From Oxytricha trifallax (taxonomy: Eukaryota > Ciliophora > Spirotrichea > Sporadotrichida > Oxytrichidae): a stretch of DNA of 64,000 nt. Positions within the stretch are counted from its first letter, which is position 1; the number at the start of each line of letters is the position of its first letter. A program made the translations under genes and the position numbers. Location of the stretch: contig ARYC01000786.1 of assembly GCA_000711775.1 (NCBI GenBank), positions 1 through 64,000 of the forward strand, in the 5' to 3' direction. The notes below the pieces were generated by a model, which was not told the DNA's origin, did not search any database, and worked only from the letters and a program-made list of their open reading frames with translations. Of the stretch, positions 25,494 through 34,479 are shown piece by piece.

Positions 25494-26239
25494 ATGAATG
25501 ATGCAATGAAAAGAGTGCAAGTACAAGAATTGATTAAAAGATTTAGAAGCAAGGAGGATTTACATCGCTCCCTGGTGCAGCAAGGTAATAAACTCATTGA
25601 AGCTAATCTTAATAATGCAGTTGGTTTGTCCTGCCAACCATGGAAGGTACTCTGCGAAGAAAAGAAAGCATTGAAAACTTAAGGTGTAAAGTTTGCAGAG
25701 ATTCCAAAATATCCAGAAATCTCAGTGACTAACTTATATGATGATACTATGAATGACCCAGAGGTTTCGCAGTACATGCCTTCTAAGAAGTAGTTGTCGA
25801 ATAAACTACCTGAAAGAAACTATTTCTTTGGCATACTTGCAAAGATAAAAGGAGATTATTTGAAAGAAATTATTCAAGAATCTCATAAGAAAAGGTACAG
25901 CATCTCTTCAGAAGATAAAGACAAACAAAGGATCAAGATAAGTGAGAGCTGGCTATCAGAGATGCAGAAACACCCTTATATTTAAAGTAAGATTTGTAGC
26001 TTAACTCTTTAGAAAAATTTGGTACTGGCATCTTCAAGATGAAGGAATAAAGCAAACTTCACAGAGAGCGAAAGTCGCAGACAAAGTATGAAGTTTTTAA
26101 GAGACTTTATTCAAATATTCAGCCACCAGATTAAATGAACATAGATGCTGGAGCTAGCAGTTAGAGAAAAAACTTAGGAGGAGGGAAGTAACAGGAGAAA
26201 AAAAAGAAAGAGAAGCCAGCTCCTGCGAAAGAATTTTGA
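25494..26239 (+). pseudogene. TBE 22-kDa protein gene, copy 2
   Basis: The original start is mutated to ATA (25488); the next ATG is 25494 (MNDAMKRVQVQELIKRFRSK). About 30 bases covering the conserved ISFLRAI region are deleted near 25648. The middle is well preserved (ISVTNLYDDTMNDPEVSQY; KRYSISSEDKDKQRIKISES). The 29-nt intron donor GTACTGGC is present but its acceptor ATAG is mutated to ATAA (about 26046-26049). Ends GAATTTTGA, TGA 26237-26239. Confidence 0.8.
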
Positions 26240-26254
26240 ATATGATTTATATAT

Positions 26255-27239
26255 TCATTAACTTAACTACAAACTTATTAATATACATTCACTCTCCCTT
26301 CTATAGCACACTTTTAAGCCAAATAATTATCTACTCTCTTCGCTGAGCTTTTAATAAAGACTACTGTATCGATAGGTAGGTCATGCATCAAGTGTAGAGC
26401 AGCAGTTTCTTATAATGACCTTTTATGTCCCAGTAGAATTCAATTCCATTAAATTATGGACTGTAAGGTACGTTGAACACTGGCGTTATTCTAAGTTGCT
26501 CATAACTCTTCCTTGTTTCTTAAGTCTTATGAACAGAAAGATTATCAACGAATCGTATAATCTCTTATTCAGGGTACTTTTCTCTCAGCTACTCTAAGAA
26601 CTTATTATACTGCTCTGTCTTAATAGAGCGAGGATGAATAACATAAGTTTCTAAACCAGCATCCTCGCTAATTCCTCCAAGAATTGCCATTGTTTAAACT
26701 TTGACCTTTCTAGTCATATACTTCTTTGTTTCTTTGCCTCTTATACCAAGACTTCTAGATGAAAATGTTGTAGGTAAAAACAGCCTCATCAGCATGAATA
26801 AACTTAATATTGTTTTATTAGGCTCTCTGCATTTAATCATAAATATAATTTAAATTGCTTTTGTAAAATGGCATAGTGAAATCAATCACTCTCTTGATAC
26901 GATTCACACCTTTGTAAGAGATACCATTTTGCTTATAGATGTTGGCTATAGACTAAGCAGAGATCTTCAACTTAGGGAATTGCCGATGAAACATAGTAGC
27001 TCATTGATCTAAAAAGAAGTGAGCCCAATACTTCAAAGTTTTTTCATTAACAAGATAGTCAATATGCTTATATAGAAACTTTGACTTCCTCTTAGGCTTA
27101 GAATTTAGCTACTATTACTTTAATTATAGTGCTAAAAGACAGTGGGAGCGGAAAGTTGACGGACTTCACTTTAAGAGTAGCGCAATAGACTTATAGTTTA
27201 GTACTGGTTTTATTTATTCAATGTATATATTACATCCAT
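26255..27239 (-). pseudogene. TBE DDE transposase, copy 2
   Basis: MDVIYTLNKQNQYQTISL from ATG 27239. The N-terminal domain reads HIDYLVNEKTLKYWAHFFLD, then a TGA replaces an Arg codon before ATMFHRQF. The central HADEAV region is followed by a run conserved with copy 3 (ISEDAGLETYVIHPRSIKTE). The catalytic C-terminus lies near 26580-26400. At least one frame change and one TGA make it inactive as written. This copy retains the GIRGKETKKYMTRKVKVQTM segment in frame, which copy 3 has lost. Confidence 0.8.
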
Positions 27240-27420
27240 AGCGCAGTTTAAACACTAAATCTATATACTCTTTATCATAAATAGACCCCAAAACTTGCTA
27301 TTTTAGTCTCGCATTTAATTAATAACCCCAACCTCTAACAAATTCCCTACAAATCTAAGCACTTATAAACCTCATTAAGGGGTTTTGGGGTTTTGATTGT
27401 CTGTCTAAATGTACCCAGTC

Positions 27421-27868
27421 TCACTCATCTGGGAGAAAGTTGAATAGCCTGGGGAAGTCTTTCGCATAATCGAGGAAGTCCTGGACTGTGAGTCCTTCAA
27501 TGGGAGACACTGCAGACACTTTGACGTCTTTTCTTCTGATATACTACGAAAATGGTTCCCATATAACAGAACGACTTGCCTCCTTTTTAGCTCGGATGAT
27601 GGACTTGAAGAAGTAAATATTGGTTGAGTCAGGCTTAGGTAGGAAGGCCCGACAATTCTGGGTGAGAAAGTTGTAGAGCTCTTTCTTGCTTTTGCATTTC
27701 TGGGCGAGCTCTTATACATTGATGCCTGTGAGTTAGGGCTGGTTCATATTAATCTAATCGAAGGGTTTCATCAGCGGCTTAAAATAGACAACAGTTTGCT
27801 CATGATGACAGAACTGTTGATATTAAGAGATGGTGATTTTCACTATTGTGATTTCCCTTCATCACAAT
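27421..27868 (-). pseudogene. 22-kDa-like gene of an older element, cut by TBE copy 2
   Basis: Minus-strand frame: NVQELAQKCKSKKELYNFL aligns with VQELIKRFRSKEDLHRSL of the TBE 22-kDa protein, and NIYFFKSIIRAKKEA with KISFLRAILCEEKKAL. It ends LPDE then TGA 27421-27423, right beside the TBE. Left of the TBE (23395-23500) the DNA is GC-richer and could carry more of the gene (KKEQYKEGLHLFGN), but that join is uncertain. No start found. It belongs with the older TBE-like elements further right. Confidence 0.5.
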
Positions 27869-27946
27869 CAGAATTCCGCTTACGGATTTCCTATCATAGC
27901 AAGGCTAAAACATTATTAAAATATTCACCTTCAATTGAATGGAATC

Positions 27947-28391
27947 ATGTTCTAATAAGCGACCGTTAAAGAAAATAAAATTTTTCAAAAGTAGGAATCG
28001 GATCATTTGTCAAGAAGCTCAATTAGTGGTCAGAGCTCAAATAGTCAGGAAGAGGATGATGAAAATTCTGCGAATTATATAACAACCAATATGCTATACC
28101 TAAGAAACTTGACAGTAGCTAATGTGAAGATCAAAGTTGTAAGTAAATGAGAGATGGTCAACTTTTACTATGACCTAGAAGATTCCTTAGATTATTTTAA
28201 ATTCAATGGGTTCATTATTTATCCAAAAGTGGCTTATCGAGAAAGTAGGCTCAATGGATTTAAGGAAACGTTGCTAGATGGAGAAGAAATAAAGGCTCTT
28301 GGCTAGATGGCTCTAAAGGTCTACACTGAGTACGCGTAGTCAGAATTGGAGCCATTAGGGTACTCGAAAGAGTTGATATAAGTGAGATGAA
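27947..28391 (+). CDS. ORF upstream of a transposase, unknown
   Basis: ATG 27947. It reads a Ser/Glu-rich N-terminus (SRSSISGQSSNSQEEDDEN), one TGA near 28148, then in the same frame EMVNFYYDLEDSLDYFKFNG and PKVAYRESRLNGFKETLLDG, to a TGA at about 28389. The transposase frame begins in the overlap. It may be the N-terminal part of the same transposase separated by a one-base shift, or a companion gene. Higher GC than its surroundings. Confidence 0.45.
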
Positions 28392-29440
28392 AAAATTGGT
28401 AAAGAAGGTGTTAGAGAACCATAAAATCAATGACACTCTCTCCGTTTTTGGGGAGTATACTAAATTCTAAGCTATAATGCCCCGCAGAAAACTCAAGATC
28501 ATGAAAAAGGAAAAGGAACGATAACAGAAGGAGCTAATTTTGGCTCAGGAATCCTTAAGACTGAGGAATATTGAAAGATTATCTTGTCCTCAGATTATGG
28601 ACAGGCTTGGTATTTCATAATACAAACTAAGGAGGTATCTAAAAATCTTATAAAGAGAGCTTGATTTTGGAACCTCAAGTAAGTCAATTGGGGAAAGTAC
28701 AAGAAGCTGCATAGCCGAGCACGCACCCACATAGTGAACATGCTTACTTATGACTAAGAACCAATATAAATATCAGAAATATAAAAGAGTTTCTAATAAA
28801 AAGCTCAACTTCACTTTAATAAGTAAATGATCAGAAGGTTCCTCAAGAATGAACTAATGATGACGTACAAACAAGTTAAGCAGATAACAAACCTCCATAA
28901 CAACAGTAGTAAACTTAAGTGCTATTATGCTTCCTAGCAATTCGTGCTATTTCTGAATGAAAGTAAAAGGATAATCAATATTGATGAATCAGTGTTGCAA
29001 TAAACTGATGAGAGGCGCAAGGGCTGGACGGCGCATATGTTAAGAATTGAGACAAATTCTTAGAGATTGAGCCAGATGAACCTTATCATTGGGGTATCAA
29101 GCATGAGATTTTTCTACACAGTGAATAGTGGTAAGATAAATTAACAATTATTCTTGTACTTTTTGTGTAAGTTGACGCTTATATTGGATGAGATAGATGT
29201 TCAGTGGAGAAATTATATTGTTATAATGATCGATAACGCTCCCTATCACAGATCCCACGAAATAATGGAAAAATACCACCTCCTCAAGGTCCCGCTTATG
29301 TTCCTCGGGCCTTACCATTACAAGTTGGCCCCCGCAGAATTAATATTTTCCTGGATCAAGAACAGGGATCTGAACCCTTTGAACACAAGAGCTTAATCGA
29401 AGTAAGATAATTGAAGTTAAAGTTTAAAGGGAATATTGGG
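28387..29440 (+). pseudogene. Tc1/mariner-like DDE transposase, non-TBE type
   Basis: Starts at MKKLVKKVLENHKINDTL. A helix-turn-helix region reads QIMDRLGISQYKLRRYLKIL (about 28592-28651). Catalytic motifs: INIDES (about 28976-28993), MIDNAPYHRS (about 29226-29255), and an E within APAELIFSWIK (about 29329-29361). One TGA plus a frame change separates the two halves near 28730-28830, and a further shift follows after NTRA (29396). Only distantly similar to the TBE transposase, so a different element. No termini found. Confidence 0.7.
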
Positions 29441-29976
29441 TAGCCTTCATGAAAGAGCTTGGCATAAATAGAACCTTATCAGGAAGTGCTATTATTACGT
29501 GCTCACCTCTGCTTTAGAATCAATCTCACTAAAGGATTTGTGATTGCGGAAATGAATTCAGCCACAATTAAAATTAAAGGTATCTATAATAAATTAATTT
29601 AATAAACAGCAAAAAATATTTGGGGTTTCTGTGGTAAATTTAGTATCTTCAAAAATATTCTAAACAAATTCTATAAGAAAATGAAAAAAAATTAAATTTA
29701 AATTAAAATAAGAATTTGTTTTGTTCAGTAGATTAAAAATAAAAATAAATTAAATAAATTCAAATAAGCTTCTTAAATAAAAGATAAAACTTGTAAAGCA
29801 TATAATAGCTAATTAGTTTTTGTATTTTGTAGTAATTTAATTAAACTATTATTTTATTTTATATTAGAAAAACGAGTTATTCTAATTTAATTTTTACAGA
29901 AAAAAAATAAAAGTTTTGAAATTTTTTTAATAATATCATATTAGAAATTATAACTTACTGAATAGAATTATCTAAA
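29441..29976. other. Remnant C-terminus then AT-rich DNA
   Basis: A shifted frame continues the transposase weakly (EYWVAFMKELGINRTLSG) to about 29500. The rest holds nothing recognised. Confidence 0.3.
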
Positions 29977-32137
29977 TCATTTAAATTCTCGCCTTCTTAA
30001 CTCTGGAGGCATTTGAATTGATTAATCTCCAACAAAATATCATTTGTCTCTCTAATTACACTCTCTCGCAAATATGTCTAAGTAATAATGATCTGGGACC
30101 ATTTCTTCAATAAGTTTATAGAAACTTTCAGGCTTTTGGCATAATTTTCTAGTTTTCTATAATGACAATACTGTGAAAGTGCAACACTGACCTCCTTCTT
30201 TAACTTTTCAAATGAACCCTTCTTCCTAAATATAATGCAAAATTCAGCAACATGTCACAAATAATAGCCAATGTTGTAAATACAATATTTTATTTTTATT
30301 CAATTTAATCCAAACCAAAATGTCAACTTTTTCATATCCTTTTTAATTCATAATTTGAATTGCTTCCTACATTTGATTATTTATTACCCATAAGAAAATG
30401 AATCCATCTGATTAGAGTTGATCAAATGGAATTGAGTCAAATATTAGCTTGTAGCTTTGAGTTTAATAATTAAATTTACATGCTGTTATTCTCCATGGTG
30501 GATCAATAACAATAACTAAAAATTTGGTACCGTTATTTAAAATAATTGAATCATAAATTAATGCCATCCACATTTCAATATTTGTTACATTTCCTTGGTA
30601 TTTAGCTTGTTTATTATTGTATCTTTTTGTTCCCCAAACAAACTTTTGAGTAATAAATATTGAGCTTGGAAAGTTTTGATCATATTATTGAGGGTTTATT
30701 TTATTTCTCATAGATGAAGTCCAATAGATTCAGATTCTTAAATTAAAACTTTCTCTTTATTAATTTAATTATTTTAATTTTCTAAAATCTATTAAAATTT
30801 TTTCTTCTTTCTTAGTCAGTTCACAGCTCATTTATATAATCAATTCTAATTATTTTTGAATTTATTTTTTATGTTTATCAGTGAATTAAGACTCGTTAAA
30901 TAAAGAGTTTTTTAAATTCTTACATTAAACTTGCAAATTTAAAATTCTGCCCAAGTAAAGTTTTTAAATTTAAGTAAATTGGTTTTGAATTTCTTTATTT
31001 TCATTGAATTTGTACTCTTCCTAAAACTTCTTGATATTGTTATTTAAATTATGAAATTATTATTTCTACTCAAGCTATTTTCTTTAATCTTTAGATTTAG
31101 CTTTACAACCGTTAATTTTTTAATTATTATTATTAGAATTGTTGAAATCGTCTTGAATCTTTATTTTTCTTAAATTGAATTGTTGAATAAATTAATTAAC
31201 ATTTTAATAGACTTTGAATCATTCTCTAAATTTGCTTATTGTTGAGAAGCACATTGAAATAAAATTTATTCATTCCCTGTTCGAATTAAATTGTTTAAAC
31301 AAAATTGGTCTATATTTATAAATTTGAAGAATCTTTCCAAGTTTATTAAATGGTAAGTAAGTAAGTGATTTATCATATATTTCCAGCATTTTTAAACATA
31401 GCCTTGACCATATCTTAGAATTGTAGGTGTTTAATTTCATCTATTTTTACAATTTATCTTATGTCGTTTATTGTAGGTTGGAAAGTTGAAAGTTAGAATA
31501 ATTGTAATTTATAATAAGAAAAATTTAAATTTATAATCAATCTATTAAACTAAATACTAATACTTATTAAACTTATCTAAAATGGAAACATGATTATAAG
31601 CAGTTTCATCTTCTTCTTCCTCGTCATATTCATCTTCATCCTCATCCTAGTCACTCCCCTGTCCCCTCTAAGTGTAGCCTTGCGAAGCTTCAGTCTGCTG
31701 ACACCCCAGGTCCTACCAGGTAGGACCGCTAAAAAAAACTTTTATTATATCTTTTTTGAAACTTACATTTTTATATGAGTGCTGTTGGTGCACTTGCGTC
31801 TGATTAGTTAGAATGCCTTTTAATATATTAAGTTTTTGATTAAATTAATTAATTTCCTATTATAAATCATGAATGTATCATTTTGAAGATCCTCAGTTGT
31901 AGTAATATTACTCATTAAATTTTACGGCAATTTTTTATCAAGCTCAATTTTTTAAGAGTGAGAAGTTTAAATGAATCCTTTAGATTCAGGCAGCAAGTGT
32001 TTTTCAGTTACACAATCATCAATCTAGCCTATCTATTTAAAGTCTACCTCTCCATAATTATCAGTATCAGTTTGGCTACTATACTCTTTACTGTAAAGCT
32101 ACTAGTGCTGTTTACTTTTGCTCTCAGTATTTAGCAT
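29977..32137 (-). pseudogene. MT-A70 family adenine methyltransferase-like
   Basis: Minus strand from ATG 32137 (MLNTESKSKQHQQLYSKEYS) to TGA 29977-29979. A 38-nt intron lies at 31729-31766. An acidic linker (SDQDEDEDEYDEEEEDE, about 31665-31615) follows. The catalytic domain has VIDPPWR at about 30507-30487, the DPPW signature of MT-A70 enzymes; then SDGFIFLWVINNQMQEAIQI and GYEKVDILVWIKLNKNKIL. The C-terminal KPESFYKLIEEMVPDHYYLD and IFAREC (near 30125-30060) match the usual end. In-frame TGA at 30730-30732 and 30040-30042 and shifts near 30245 and 30170 suggest decay, or very short eliminated inserts. Known relatives methylate adenine in RNA or DNA, including ciliate 6mA writers of the MTA1 group; which branch this belongs to is not settled. 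Confidence 0.75.
31709..31727. repeat. Perfect 19-bp palindrome
   Basis: GGTCCTACCAGGTAGGACC, nine bases either side of one, immediately next to the intron acceptor of the MT-A70-like gene. Possibly a protein binding site or chance. Confidence 0.5.
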
Positions 32138-32543
32138 TTGTTAATAATTTTTCTTAAATTAAGGTTCTAAAAATTTAAAGATTTTATTTATAAATTTGAT
32201 GAGTAAATTTTCAGAAACTTTTAATTAAATTAAAAAATAAGTTCATATTATAGAATTTTATACAAAAGTTTCTATTTATTGATATATTTTACAACAAATA
32301 TAAAATTAATTAATTTAGATAATCAGTAAACTTATGAAATCATTACAAAAAACAAACGAGTCATCAATAATCTTTAACTAATAGAGTTTATTTATGAATG
32401 ACAGAAAGATGGGCAAGATAAAATAAAAGGTAAGTATAAATATAAAAAATACAATGTAAATAAATAATTTAGATTCATTCTTTTTAATTAAATTAATAAA
32501 TTCTTAATAATTAAAACTTACAGATACTTTGAGTCAATTGAGA
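32138..32543. promoter_or_regulatory. Shared intergenic region of a divergent gene pair
   Basis: 406 bp of AT-rich DNA between the ATGs of the MT-A70-like gene (left, minus) and the three-exon gene (right, plus). It must hold both promoters if both genes are real. No specific motif identified. Confidence 0.4.
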
Positions 32544-33194
32544 ATGTAGTCAACATAGCTATATTAAATTAATAAAGCTAAGAATTTTTCCCCACTTTGT
32601 GAGTTGTTCGCTTAAGGTAGGCGATTAATTAAATGGGTGGAACTTAGCTATTCTAGCTAATTGTAAGCAATTAATTTGCAGAAAACCTAAATACCTTATC
32701 AACAAAATGGTGTGAAAGTACTACTCAACAACAAAGTTTCCCATACTGTTGTAATTTCCTGCGTTGATGTGTATGCCATTTAATGCAAATCTAAGATTAC
32801 AACTTACATGAAAGCTCAACTTTTGGATGAGCTTAACTATTCAAAGTTTGGAAGGATTCGGATTGATGTAGAAACTAACTTATTACTATGCTGTTAAATT
32901 GCTGTCCATAGTGGTGCTTTAATTTCAAAAAAAATTGAGTGAAATATTACCAGCTATTATGTCACACACTAAAGTTTTAGGCATCTACGTAAATTACTAC
33001 GAATGACAATTAATCATAGAAAGCTCTGAAACTTGCATTAATTTCAGATAAGTTCCTTTCTAACAAGTTACCTATCATAACTCTCCAACTTCCTTAGACT
33101 TCAAGACTATTGGAATCTGGAAAAACCAAATATCAAGCGATACAAGGGTACCACTACTATTTGTGGAGTCGGTGTCGATCTTAACTTCTAATGA
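32544..33194 (+). CDS. Intact three-exon gene, 183 aa, unknown
   Basis: ATG 32544 (MQSTQLYQINKAKNF). Exons 32544-32913, 32954-32988 and 33048-33194; introns of 40 and 59 nt, both GT...AG and both keeping phase; TGA 33192-33194. Exon 1 includes VLLNNKVSHTVVISCVDVYA and LLDELNYSKFGRIRIDVETN; the last exon ends YKGTTTICGVGVDLNFQ. No internal TGA, unlike its neighbours. No domain recognised with confidence. The exact codon arithmetic over three exons makes this one of the best-supported host genes in the window. Confidence 0.7.
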
Positions 33195-33603
33195 AAACAG
33201 AATTGAGCAATACGATTAAATCTCATAATAAATAATGCAACATTTGCAAACGTTAAGATTTAATTTCATCATATATTTTTATATAAATAAAAGCAAAATA
33301 AAAATATAAAATCCAAAACTTTTAATCTTTAAATTTAATAAGTTAAATTACTGTTTATTTATTAATAAAGATAATGTGTTTTTAATAGGTTATTTATGAA
33401 TTGGGGTTTTGGGGTTTATATCATATCAGATAATACATAATTCCTTTTAAGTTAAACCATTCCAGAACTGATCATTATTGAGAAGCAATAGGTAAAGGTG
33501 AAATTCGTTCAATGTTCAGGAATCTTAGGTGGATAACTAAATTTATAGCAGAAATTTCTAAAGTATACTTTATTATGTTATAACTTTTCTATTTAAGACT
33601 GCG
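33195..33603. other. Spacer with an orphan G4T4 repeat
   Basis: AT-rich apart from the telomere-like run at 33403-33417. No gene supported. Confidence 0.3.
33403..33417 (+). repeat. Orphan telomere-like repeat GGGGTTTTGGGGTTT
   Basis: One and a half G4T4 units with no TBE recognisable directly to the left. It may be a surviving terminus of the older element that starts at about 33.6 kb, in unexpected orientation, or a former element end next to the gene at 32544-33194. Confidence 0.6.
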
Positions 33604-34365
33604 ATGAACAAGCAATCTGTGACAGGCCATGATGAGAGGGAGCTAACTCAAAACTTACGCTCTAAGAATGGCATGATCACTTACTTGAATTACAATGGTA
33701 AGATTAAGTTTCGTTTCATTTATTTAGGTGTTACTACTTGCCTGCTGAAAATCACATTACCATGCGATTTTCGAAGGACTTTTTCTCGGGAGACAAAGAT
33801 CTACTAAAAGTTGGAAATGTAATGAATTTCAATGTAGCATAATATGAAAAGCTTTTTGTAGAGAAAATTTTTAGATAGGTAAAAAATGTCCCTAGAATCA
33901 TTAAGTTTTTTCATGAACTACTACGCAGATTACCAAGTAGCACCTGATAAAAAGTATTTTTACGGAGTGTTGGTTACGCTATGGCCCAAATATTAATCCA
34001 AGCTCATCAAGCATGCAAACAATGTTAGAAATAAAGTAAACTCGGAAGAAGAGGCTAAAGAAAAATCTTTATCAGAGATGAAATCTTTCAGAAAGTGAAA
34101 TCGGAGCCTTTCTATTCGAGTAATTATAAACTATTCAAGTAAACCTATTTTATCGAGGCGAAAGGCAAGGCTTTATCGATGATGAAGTTCCGATCAAAGC
34201 CCTTAGGACAAATGTAAAAAAGATAGTGCCATGAAATTTCTTAGCCGTTCTAAGACTTTAAGGCCAAGGTGAGAGACTATGGTGGAGGGGTACCTGAGAA
34301 TATTCCACTAGAGATGATTCAGGATTCTTCAGGGAAGAGACATACAGGAGATGTCGAAATTAATT
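33604..34365 (+). pseudogene. 22-kDa-like gene of older element Y
   Basis: MNKQSVTGHDERELTQNL from 33604, then a likely 30-nt intron (GTAAGATT...TTAG, about 33695-33724). The conserved block YYLPAENHITMRFSKDFFSG matches the TBE 22-kDa LFLP...ISFLRAI region, and APDKKYFYGVL matches LPERNYFFGIL. A second likely intron near 34125-34160 precedes AKGKALSMMKFRSKPLGQM, which resembles KKKGKALSMLK of the copy at 43800. Frame changes are needed between blocks. The C-terminal end is about 34365. Confidence 0.6.
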
Positions 34366-34479
34366 AAATATAAAGTGTAGTTATTTAATATATGATACTC
34401 TTATTTATGTATGTAAAAGTAAATAGCGTTTAATTTAAATAACATACCTTTAAATTATTTTACTTATAATGCCTCTCCC

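Larger units (their letters stand above)
23501..27395 (-). mobile_element. TBE transposon copy 2, complete
   Basis: 3.9-kb element. The left end is degraded (CAAAAACCCAAAATTC, 23501-23516); the right end is intact (GGGGTTTTGGGGTTTTG to 27395), followed by ATT. Same gene order and orientation as copy 1: kinase (-), 22-kDa (+), transposase (-). Internal decay is detailed in the gene entries. Confidence 0.95.
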
